From assembly GCA_937900465.1 (NCBI GenBank), contig CALCEJ010000013.1, forward strand, positions 1-14,427: DNA of 14,427 nt. The letters are read 5' to 3'. Source of the DNA: an uncultured Bacteroidales bacterium. Lineage in GTDB: Bacteria; Bacteroidota; Bacteroidia; Bacteroidales; UBA932. Of the stretch, positions 7,356 through 13,407 are shown piece after piece. Each line of letters begins with the position of its first letter. Within the stretch, counting starts at the first letter, position 1. The notes beneath the pieces were generated by a model. That model ran no database searches and was not told where the DNA came from. It saw only the letters and a program-made list of their open reading frames with translations. Position numbers and translations under genes: made by a program.

Positions 7356-7790
7356 ATGAAAAGGATTATAGCTATACTTATTCTGGCGCTTTCACTAGGG
7401 AGCGGCCTTGAGAATTCACTCGGCGGCGGTCTTCTGTCCGCCCAGGAAACGGGCTACGAAGTCTTCGCGCCCATCGCTAAATATATCACCAAAGGCGATG
7501 CAGCCGCACTTTCCGCGTGGTTCGCCCCGGATCTCGAGGTAACTGTCCTTAACACCACCCGTAACTGTTCCAAGACTCAGGCCCGCCAGATTGTAAAGAC
7601 CTTCTTCGAAAGCTATACTCCTAATACCTTCACTATCACCCACAAGGCTTCCCAGGGCAATATGAAATACGCCATCGGCCGTCTTAGCGCCGGAGGAGAA
7701 GTCTTCGACGTCACGATTTTCGTCTCCCGGAGCGGAGACACTTTCCAGATACAGCAGCTGAAAATAGACCGTCAGACAGCGATGTACTGA
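7356..7790 (+). CDS. Small exported DUF4783-type protein
   Basis: This 144-residue protein has a signal peptide: MKR, then a hydrophobic stretch to about residue 18, with likely cleavage around 28-30 in LLSAQE. The mature part of roughly 115 residues alternates helices and strands in an NTF2-like pattern and matches what I recall of DUF4783, a Bacteroidota-restricted family of unknown function. The ATG at 7356 was chosen because it precedes a proper signal peptide and follows an AAGGA motif 10-15 bases upstream. The reading frame is open back to a TTG at 7335, which would add seven unlikely residues. It is divergent from rlmH and convergent with hisS, with 16 bases between stops. Confidence 0.85.
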   Translation: MKRIIAILILALSLGSGLENSLGGGLLSAQETGYEVFAPIAKYITKGDAAALSAWFAPDLEVTVLNTTRNCSKTQARQIVKTFFESYTPNTFTITHKASQGNMKYAIGRLSAGGEVFDVTIFVSRSGDTFQIQQLKIDRQTAMY

Positions 7791-7806
7791 TCGAATACGG
7801 ACGTTT

Positions 7807-9237
7807 CTAGCTAAGGAAACCGAGAATTCCGGCGATATCCCCCACAGGGAAGGATATCTGCTCACCGCTAGAGAGGTTCTTTATGTTCAGCGAACCCGAA
7901 GCGATTTCCTCAGAGCCGTTGATACTGATGAAGGGGATATGTTTGCGGTCTGCGTAGTCAAACTGCTTCTTCAGCTTTGAAGGTTCAGGATAAACCTCAA
8001 CGGAAATTCCCCTCTCGCGGAGAATCCGCGCAAGCGGAAGGACATAGCGGAGCTCTTCCCGGCCCATCACGGCAAACAGCAGCGTCGATCCCTCATCCAG
8101 ATTGCCGGGGAATTTGTCAAGCCCCTTCAGGACATCGTAGATACGGTCAGCGCCGAAAGAAATACCCACTCCTGAAACGTCCGGAAGCCCGAAAATGCCG
8201 GTAAGATTGTCATAGCGGCCGCCTCCGCAGATGCTGCCGATTGGGAAATCATCAGCTTTTACCTCGAAGATTGCGCCGGTGTAGTAATTGAGCCCCCTCG
8301 CAAGGGAAAGGTCGAGTTCCACCGCCGATGCGCCGCCTTCGCCGGCAAGCCCGGATGGAAGGCCCGCCTCCCGAAGGAGTCCGAACAGTTCCTCCGTCTC
8401 ATCAAGTCCCCTGAGGCCCGCCTCTGAACGGAGGCCCATTGCACCGCCGCCATCCATCAGAGCCCGCATCTTTGCAATTTTCTCCTCTGTAGTACCGCTA
8501 AGGGTAAGGACAGGCTCGATAACGGCGACAGCCCGATCGCTAAGCCCGCGCTCAAGCATTTCCTCCTTGACCGCGTCCAGGCCCACCTTGTCGATTTTGT
8601 CTATGGCTACCGTGATATCCACGACCTTGTCAGGGAATCCGCATATCTCGCTTAAACCGGTAAGTATCTTACGGTTATTTATCTTAACCGTTACTTTAAT
8701 TCCGAGAAGGGAGAAGACACGGTCCACAATCTGGACAAGTTCCAGCTCGTTCACAAGAGATTTAGAGCCTATCACGTCAACGTCACACTGGTAGAACTCG
8801 CGGTAGCGGCCTTTCTGGGGACGGTCAGCCCGCCAGACCGGCTGAATCTGATAGCGTTTGAACGGGAAGGAGATTTCGTTTTGGTGCTGTACGACAAAAC
8901 GCGCGAAAGGGACGGTAAGGTCATACCGGAGACCCTTTTCGCAAACCTTCAGTGAAAGGGCCTTGCTGTTATAGGTATCGCCCTCTTCCCTGAAATTTTC
9001 TATTCCGACCCCGGAGAAGGCGTCGCCGGAATTAAGGATTCGGAAAAGGAGTTTGTCACCCTCATCCCCGTATTTTCCAAGGAGGGTGGAGAGATTTTCA
9101 ATTGCGGGAGTTTCGATCTGACGATAACCGAACGTACGGAAAACGCCGCTGATGGTGTTGAAAATATAATTCCTCTCCGCGGTCTCTTTCTGGGAAAAAT
9201 CGCGCGTCCCCTTTGGTATTGAAGGTTTCTGTGCCAT
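7807..9237 (-). CDS. hisS: Histidyl-tRNA synthetase
   Basis: HisS is the class II synthetase that charges tRNA-His. The 476-residue product starts with KGTRDF at 9-14, the usual N-terminus. Motif 2 lies in the segment FKRYQIQPVWRADRPQKGRYREFYQCD, about 126-152, with the arginine that contacts ATP. The histidine-specific LARGLNYYTG signature is at 312-321, and motif 3 with GISFGADRIYD at about 358-368. The C-terminal anticodon-binding domain covers about 385-476. The start MAQKPSIPKGTRDF is the only sensible one, and an exact -7 box lies 18 bases upstream. Divergent from the SRP RNA gene, it likely forms a single-gene transcript. Confidence 0.98.
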   Translation of the reverse strand: MAQKPSIPKGTRDFSQKETAERNYIFNTISGVFRTFGYRQIETPAIENLSTLLGKYGDEGDKLLFRILNSGDAFSGVGIENFREEGDTYNSKALSLKVCEKGLRYDLTVPFARFVVQHQNEISFPFKRYQIQPVWRADRPQKGRYREFYQCDVDVIGSKSLVNELELVQIVDRVFSLLGIKVTVKINNRKILTGLSEICGFPDKVVDITVAIDKIDKVGLDAVKEEMLERGLSDRAVAVIEPVLTLSGTTEEKIAKMRALMDGGGAMGLRSEAGLRGLDETEELFGLLREAGLPSGLAGEGGASAVELDLSLARGLNYYTGAIFEVKADDFPIGSICGGGRYDNLTGIFGLPDVSGVGISFGADRIYDVLKGLDKFPGNLDEGSTLLFAVMGREELRYVLPLARILRERGISVEVYPEPSKLKKQFDYADRKHIPFISINGSEEIASGSLNIKNLSSGEQISFPVGDIAGILGFLS

Positions 9238-9255
9238 AGTTGTCTGTTATACGTG

Positions 9256-9263
9256 CAAATATA
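9256..9263 (-). promoter_or_regulatory. hisS -7 promoter box (TATATTTG)
   Basis: The minus strand reads TATATTTG, an exact TAnnTTTG match, ending 18 bases before the hisS ATG. A clear TTTG at 19-base spacing is not seen, so the -33 part is weak. It lies back to back with the SRP RNA promoter. Confidence 0.45.
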
Positions 9264-9271
9264 CTCATCTT

Positions 9272-9302
9272 TTTGTCAATCCGGAATTTTTATTTACCTT
9301 TG
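9272..9302 (+). promoter_or_regulatory. SRP RNA promoter, full Bacteroidota -33/-7 consensus
   Basis: TTTG at 9272-9275, a 19-base spacer and TACCTTTG at 9295-9302 match the Bacteroidota primary sigma factor consensus exactly. The predicted transcription start, 4-7 bases further on, coincides with the 5' end of the SRP RNA stem. This is the strongest promoter in the window, as expected for an abundant RNA. Confidence 0.8.
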
Positions 9303-9306
9303 CCTT

Positions 9307-9410
9307 CGGGAAAGTCCTATACGACCAGCTCCCTCTGAAGTCCCCCAGGGCAGGAATGCAGCAAGGGTAGGAGGTCGTAGCGGTGCGATATAGGGTGCTT
9401 TCCCTTTTTT
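9307..9410 (+). ncRNA. ffs: Signal recognition particle RNA (small bacterial, 4.5S type)
   Basis: This is the RNA scaffold that pairs with Ffh to target nascent membrane proteins. The conserved domain IV segment at 9346-9369 contains CAGG, GGAA and GCAGCA followed by TA in the order required for the Ffh-binding loop. The flanks fold into one long hairpin: GGGAAAG (9308-9314) pairs with CTTTCCC (9398-9404), CCTATA (9316-9321) with TATAGG (9389-9394), and CGACC (9322-9326) with GGTCG (9373-9377). The basal stem is followed by six T (9405-9410), so it also serves as the terminator. The length of about 104 nucleotides and the lack of an Alu domain make it the short bacterial type. Exact ends are approximate. 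Confidence 0.93.
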
Positions 9411-9429
9411 GCTTTTGATAAGTATCAAA

Positions 9430-9750
9430 ATGATGGGGATCGAGAACGTCAAGTTGATGGACGCGGGTGTCGTGAAACTTCCGGAGGGCCTCTCCGGAAA
9501 TCCCGCAGAGGCGGAGGCTGCCGTCAAAGACGCGGCCACTAAGGCGTTTCCCCGGAGGAGACTCCGTTTCAACTCATCTGAAGGCCGTTTGATTATCAAT
9601 GCATCTACCCTTTTCACCCTCGAATTCATTACAGCTGAATTCGATGGTGAATACGTCGTTTTCCGCGAAGGCGGCATCAGGAACTTCTCATCCGGAGCAA
9701 ATGGCGTAGCAAAAATCATTTCGATCCTGAAACATTATGAAAAGGCGTAA
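9430..9750 (+). CDS. Hypothetical protein, unknown, behind SRP RNA
   Basis: I do not recognise this 106-residue protein. It has no signal peptide or membrane helix. It begins MMGIENVKLMDAGVVKLPEG, has a helical, Ala- and Arg-containing middle (NPAEAEAAVKDAATKAFPRR) and ends in an alternating strand-rich part finishing with a helix. Codon use resembles its neighbours, and its last 14 bases overlap the start of the phosphoesterase gene in another frame, so it is probably real and translationally coupled. ATG codons at 9430 and 9433 are both possible starts; an upstream TTG at 9409 would lie in the SRP RNA terminator and is unlikely. No promoter box is visible between the SRP RNA and this ORF, so transcription may depend on readthrough. 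A small two-layer domain is likely from the secondary-structure pattern, but that is a guess. Confidence 0.65.
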   Translation: MMGIENVKLMDAGVVKLPEGLSGNPAEAEAAVKDAATKAFPRRRLRFNSSEGRLIINASTLFTLEFITAEFDGEYVVFREGGIRNFSSGANGVAKIISILKHYEKA

Positions 9751-10765
9751 CTTCCTCAAAGGCGCGGTGACAGCGGCAGCAGTGATGGCGGTTCCCTCAG
9801 TGGTCCGCTCCTGCGTGGAAAAAGAGAGCGGGAAGAAAGGTCCGGTTCCCGGGAAACCCTCAAGGGAATTCCGCTATGGGCCCGACGGAAAATTCCGGAT
9901 TCTGCAGATAACTGATACTCACCATATTGCGGGTGATCCCCGCTCGGACAGGGCTCTCGAGAACGTCAGGGCGATGATGAAGATGGAAAAGCCTGACTTT
10001 ATCATCCACACGGGGGATATAATGTACGCAACGCCGGCGGAAGTATCGACGAGGGAAATCCTGGCGCCGTTTTCCGGGTCCGGAATTCCTTGGGCCATAG
10101 TCCTCGGAAATCACGACGGGCAGTTCGATCTCTCCAGAAGCGAGGTCTATGAGCTTATCCGAAGTCTCCCCGGATGCATCAACGCCCCCGCCCCGGAAGG
10201 CATTACAGGAGATTCCAACGACGTTTTCACGCTTTGCGGCGCGAAGGGGACGGAGATGGTTTTCTACCTGTTCGATACCGGGAACTACCTTACGATGGCC
10301 GGAAGGCCCGGATACGAATACATCCACTATGACCAGATTGGCTGGTACAGGGCCCACAGCGAAGCCTTCCGCGAAGAGGCAGGAGGCACCCCCGTCCCCT
10401 CCTTTGCATTTATGCATATCCCGGTAAGGGAATATTTCGACGCTGTGAAAGCCGGGACGCTTACGGGTCACGCGGAAGAAGATCCCTGCCCGTCCAACTA
10501 CAACTCCGGTTTTGTACTCAACGCCCTTGAGATGGGCGACATAAAAGCCATAGTCTCCGGACACGAGCACGACTGCGACTTCGTTTCGCAGCTTGACGGG
10601 CTGTACTATATCTACGGACGCTACAGCGGCGGGGACTGCGAATACAATCACCTTGGGCTGAGCGGCGCCCGCGTTTTCGAATTCACTGAAGGAAAAGAGG
10701 GGTTCCGTACATACGTACGCTACGTGGACGGATCCGTTCACGATGACATCGAACTGGACTGGTAG
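9737..10765 (+). CDS. Tat-exported calcineurin-like metallophosphoesterase (Dcr2/PAP-like)
   Basis: This 342-residue two-metal phosphatase has the full calcineurin-like motif series: D-x-H as DTH at 60-62 with metal ligands Asp60 and His62, GD at 93-94, GNHD at 124-127, His227 in MHIPV, and GHEHD at 275-279. The sequence style (FRILQITDTHH, KPDFIIHTGD, PWAIVLGNHD) is that of the Dcr2 / purple-acid-phosphatase-28-like branch. The N-terminus MKRRNFLKGA followed by a hydrophobic stretch is a twin-arginine signal. A cysteine at residue 26 (VVRSC) could be a lipoprotein site, but Arg at -2 makes that weak. The substrate is unknown; a periplasmic or surface phosphomonoester or diester is plausible. 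It overlaps the preceding small gene by 14 bases and ends three bases from the convergent mnmA stop. Confidence 0.9.
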   Translation: MKRRNFLKGAVTAAAVMAVPSVVRSCVEKESGKKGPVPGKPSREFRYGPDGKFRILQITDTHHIAGDPRSDRALENVRAMMKMEKPDFIIHTGDIMYATPAEVSTREILAPFSGSGIPWAIVLGNHDGQFDLSRSEVYELIRSLPGCINAPAPEGITGDSNDVFTLCGAKGTEMVFYLFDTGNYLTMAGRPGYEYIHYDQIGWYRAHSEAFREEAGGTPVPSFAFMHIPVREYFDAVKAGTLTGHAEEDPCPSNYNSGFVLNALEMGDIKAIVSGHEHDCDFVSQLDGLYYIYGRYSGGDCEYNHLGLSGARVFEFTEGKEGFRTYVRYVDGSVHDDIELDW

Positions 10766-10768
10766 GAT

Positions 10769-12163
10769 TCAGGCTTCGATCACCCCGCTTCCCAGCATCT
10801 CCTCTCCATCATACCACACGGCAAACTGGCCAGGGGTAATACCTCTCTGGGGCGCGTCAAAAAGGATATAAAGCCCGGACTCCCGCATCAGAAGCGTTGC
10901 TCCCTGAAGCGGCTGGCGGTAGCGGATACGGACACGCGCGCGGAGGATATCCCCGCAGCGGAGCGGATGGTTGATGATATGGACCTTGTCCGGCCGGATA
11001 CGAAGGCAAAAGCGGGACAGTCCCTTGTGGGAATGGCCTTCGCCCACATAGACGGAATTCGACTCCGTGTCAGTGGCAATTACAAAAACGGGTTCCTGGT
11101 GACCTCCTACGTTCAGTCCCTTTCTCTGGCCTATCGTAAAGAACTGGGCCCCGTCGTGTTTACCGACGATTTTCCCGAAGGGATTACCCTTAACCCGAGT
11201 CTTCAGGGTATGTTTCCTACCGCTCTTGTATGTTTCCGTTTCAAAAGTGATATCGTACTTGAGCGGGGTTGAAAGGCGATGAAGGGTTTCGTCCGGGAGG
11301 GCGGCGAGAAGGTCCTCTCTGAACGGAGATTCCCCGAGGGGGGCGCCGTCTCTCGTGAGGACTTTCTCCTCCGGAGCATAGTGTACGGTTGTCTCAAGGG
11401 ATCGTCCTTCCTTCAGCAGTCCGTCAAGTGTGGACCTTTCAGAGACGTATTCGGGAGAAGCTTCGTAATATGCGTCGAAGACTTCGATGATATCCCCGTC
11501 GCGGGGCTCCAGCTTCTGTTTCAGGAATGTAGGAAGGTCCACCTTGCCCACAAAACAGATTCCCTGGGAGTCCTTCTTGTCCGCCGAGGGAAGTTCCGCT
11601 TCCGTAGCAATCCGACGGACTTCAGGTTTGGTGAGATGGCCTATCGGAAACAATGCCTTCGATATTTGCTCCGGGCTGAGCTGACACAGGAAATAAGACT
11701 GGTCCTTGTTTGGGTCAGCGCCTTCGAGGATATGCCAGAGCCCGTCTTCTCCCTTGACTTTACGACAGTAGTGCCCCGTTGCGACGAAGTCCGCCCCGTA
11801 CCTCAAGGCAATGTCCATAAAAGCGTCGAACTTGATCTCACGATTGCACAGCACATCCGGATTCGGGGTACGGCCCTCGGAGTACTCGTTGAACATATAG
11901 TCAACGACTCTTTTACGATATTCCTTGCTCAGGTCCACAAAGTAGAAGGGTATCCCTATCTTACGGGCCGTCAGTTCCGCCACGAAACGGTCCTCCTCCC
12001 ATTCGCAGTCACCGTGAAGGGTTGTGTCTGCGTCGTGCCAGTTCTGCATGAACATAGCGAAGACATCGTAGCCCTCCCTCTTCAGAAGAAGCGCTGCGAC
12101 AGCGGAGTCCACGCCTCCGGAAAGGCCCACACAAACCTTTATATCTGCCTTGTTTTCGTCCAT
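10769..12163 (-). CDS. mnmA: tRNA-specific 2-thiouridylase MnmA, with internal insertion
   Basis: MnmA adenylates and thiolates uridine 34 of Lys, Glu and Gln tRNAs. The PP-loop GLSGGVDS is at 13-20, the first catalytic cysteine is Cys106 in CNREIKFD, the second is Cys203 in GICFVGK, and GQRKGLNVGG (about 345-354) marks the central domain, followed by the C-terminal beta barrel. The start used is the ATG at 12161-12163 (MDENKADIKV); an upstream extension of 10 codons is open but unsupported. At 464 residues it is about 90-100 longer than typical MnmA. The excess lies at about 228-330, between GDIIEV and GKIVGKHDG, where most family members have a short turn. Catalytic residues are intact, so function should be preserved. 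It has an exact -7 box upstream and diverges from cdd. Confidence 0.96.
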   Translation of the reverse strand: MDENKADIKVCVGLSGGVDSAVAALLLKREGYDVFAMFMQNWHDADTTLHGDCEWEEDRFVAELTARKIGIPFYFVDLSKEYRKRVVDYMFNEYSEGRTPNPDVLCNREIKFDAFMDIALRYGADFVATGHYCRKVKGEDGLWHILEGADPNKDQSYFLCQLSPEQISKALFPIGHLTKPEVRRIATEAELPSADKKDSQGICFVGKVDLPTFLKQKLEPRDGDIIEVFDAYYEASPEYVSERSTLDGLLKEGRSLETTVHYAPEEKVLTRDGAPLGESPFREDLLAALPDETLHRLSTPLKYDITFETETYKSGRKHTLKTRVKGNPFGKIVGKHDGAQFFTIGQRKGLNVGGHQEPVFVIATDTESNSVYVGEGHSHKGLSRFCLRIRPDKVHIINHPLRCGDILRARVRIRYRQPLQGATLLMRESGLYILFDAPQRGITPGQFAVWYDGEEMLGSGVIEA

Positions 12164-12181
12164 TATGTCCGATTTCCACCG

Positions 12182-12189
12182 CAAAAGTA
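12182..12189 (-). promoter_or_regulatory. mnmA -7 promoter box (TACTTTTG)
   Basis: On the minus strand TACTTTTG is an exact TAnnTTTG match, 18 bases before the chosen mnmA ATG. The nearest upstream TTTG is only 11 bases away, so a normally spaced -33 element is missing. The box falls inside the optional N-terminal extension of the ORF, which supports the downstream start. Confidence 0.4.
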
Positions 12190-12241
12190 ACACTTTTTGC
12201 CAAATTATTCCTATCTTGCGAGACCTTAGTAAACTTTAACT

Positions 12242-12721
12242 ATGACCGTAAAGCGTCTTACTATAGACTATACAGAGTATTCCTCCATCGAGGAACTTAC
12301 CCCGGAAGATGCTGAACTCGTCCTTGCAGCGATCAAGGCAAAAGAGGGTTCGTACTCCCCATATTCTCATTTTCAGGTGGGCGCCGCCCTTCGTCTTGAG
12401 GACGGGACAATCATCCAGGGCGCAAATCAGGAAAACGCCGCTTACCCCTCCGGCCTATGCGCAGAACGTACCGCTATGTTTGCCGCCGGGGCACAGTTCC
12501 CTGACAAGGCATTCGACACTCTGGCTATAGCCGCCTCAGATCACGGCCACCCCTGCGAGGATCCGGCGACCCCGTGCGGCAGCTGCCGTCAGGTAATGGC
12601 TGAATACCAGTCCAAATTCGGACGTCCAATCAAGGTTATCCTTGCAGGAAGCCGCCGAATCCTGATATTCGAAAAGGTGGACGACCTCCTCCCCCTTATT
12701 TTCGACAGCCTCAAGGCATAA
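12242..12721 (+). CDS. cdd: Cytidine deaminase
   Basis: Cdd hydrolyses cytidine and deoxycytidine to uridine and deoxyuridine in pyrimidine salvage. The 159-residue product has the homotetrameric-type layout: substrate-binding NQEN at 62-65, zinc ligand Cys73 and catalytic Glu75 in CAERTA, and zinc ligands Cys112 and Cys115 in PCGSCRQ. The ATG at 12242 is the first in frame. The N-terminus is about 20-25 residues longer than the shortest family members, and the extra part looks soluble. It is transcribed alone, divergent from mnmA, and ends directly at the hairpin terminator. I saw no convincing promoter in the short gap upstream. Confidence 0.97.
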   Translation: MTVKRLTIDYTEYSSIEELTPEDAELVLAAIKAKEGSYSPYSHFQVGAALRLEDGTIIQGANQENAAYPSGLCAERTAMFAAGAQFPDKAFDTLAIAASDHGHPCEDPATPCGSCRQVMAEYQSKFGRPIKVILAGSRRILIFEKVDDLLPLIFDSLKA

Positions 12722-12760
12722 AAAAATGGGCCGGCTCAAAAGAGTCAGCCCATATTTTTT
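12721..12760. terminator. Bidirectional intrinsic terminator between cdd and efp
   Basis: A 12-base-pair stem (12726-12737 with 12742-12753, one C-A mismatch and one G-T pair) closes an AAAA loop. An A-run (12721-12726) precedes it and a T-run (12755-12760) follows it, so a U-tract follows the hairpin on both strands. It sits between the convergent cdd and efp stops and should end both transcripts. Confidence 0.9.
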
Positions 12761-12774
12761 AACGTGAGGAGGTA

Positions 12775-13341
12775 TTACATCCTCTGGCCGTAGCTGCGGT
12801 CCTCAGTGTTGACGGTGATGATGTCTCCGGTATTGATGAACAGGGGAACCATAACCTTTGCGCCGGTCTCGAGGGTGACTTCCTTGAGGGCGGAGGTGGA
12901 TGCGGTGTTACCCTTTACTGCGGGCTCGCTATAGGTAACCTCGAGGGTCACATACTTGGGGAGTTCACAGGTAAGGCACTTCTCCTCGGGTTCGCTCTGG
13001 AACATCATCTCGACCTTCTGGCCCTCCTTCATAAGGTCAGCGTTTTCGACGACATCGTGAGGGAGCTGGATCTGCTCATAGGTTTCTTCGTGCATAAACC
13101 AGAATCCGTCTTCATCGGAATAGAGGAACTGGTAGGGACGCCTCTCGACGGAGATTGTGTCAATCTTCGCTCCGGCGGTAAAAGTATTCTCGAGGATTCT
13201 TCCGTTCTCGAGGTTGCGGAGTTTGGTCTTTACGAAAGCAGGACCCTTTCCGGGTTTCACGTGCTGGAACCATACGATAACGCAGGGCTTGCCGTTGTAG
13301 CTAAGGTAGAGGCCGTTCTTGAAATCAGCTGTTGTTGCCAT
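12775..13341 (-). CDS. efp: Elongation factor P
   Basis: EF-P binds between the P and E sites and rescues ribosomes stalled at polyproline. The 188-residue product has the three-domain family length. The tip loop carries KPGKGPA at about 29-35, with Lys32 at the position that is modified in many bacteria; no EpmA/EpmB-type modifier is present in the window. The C-terminal OB domain ends with VPLFINTGDIITVNTEDRSYGQR, close to the family signature. The start is the ATG at 13339-13341 (MATTADFKNG), since a 12-codon upstream extension is not family-like. A promoter with both elements lies in the gap to sppA, so it is probably monocistronic and ends at the shared terminator. Confidence 0.98.
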   Translation of the reverse strand: MATTADFKNGLYLSYNGKPCVIVWFQHVKPGKGPAFVKTKLRNLENGRILENTFTAGAKIDTISVERRPYQFLYSDEDGFWFMHEETYEQIQLPHDVVENADLMKEGQKVEMMFQSEPEEKCLTCELPKYVTLEVTYSEPAVKGNTASTSALKEVTLETGAKVMVPLFINTGDIITVNTEDRSYGQRM

Positions 13342-13374
13342 TGTATAAAGTGTTTGTAATAATCTGATGGATTG

Positions 13375-13406
13375 CAAAATTAGTAAAACGGGAGAATTCC
13401 TCCAAA
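13375..13406 (-). promoter_or_regulatory. efp promoter (TTTG, 20 bases, TAATTTTG)
   Basis: On the minus strand TTTG (13403-13406) and TAATTTTG (13375-13382) are separated by 20 bases, close to the Bacteroidota consensus. Transcription would begin near 13370, giving a leader of about 30 bases. The spacer contains a near-palindrome around AATT (13391-13402) that might be coincidental. Confidence 0.55.
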
Positions 13407-13407
13407 T

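Noticed and set aside
9294..9719. 141-codon minus-strand open frame across the SRP RNA and the unknown ORF
   Set aside because: It overlaps a structured RNA gene and runs antisense to an ORF with better codon use and coupling to its neighbour.
9811..9816. Lipoprotein attachment cysteine in the phosphoesterase
   Set aside because: Cys26 follows VRS, and Arg at -2 is a poor lipobox, so only Tat export is called.
9860..10741. 293-codon minus-strand open frame opposite the phosphoesterase
   Set aside because: The plus strand carries the full metallophosphatase motif set and a Tat signal; the reverse frame shows nothing recognisable.
11279..12190. 303-codon plus-strand open frame opposite mnmA
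   Set aside because: It is antisense to mnmA with both catalytic cysteines and the PP-loop intact; no motif or start context supports it.
12194..12241. Promoter for cdd
   Set aside because: TATCTTG and TAAACTTT are only partial matches to the -7 box and no TTTG lies at suitable spacing, so no call was made.
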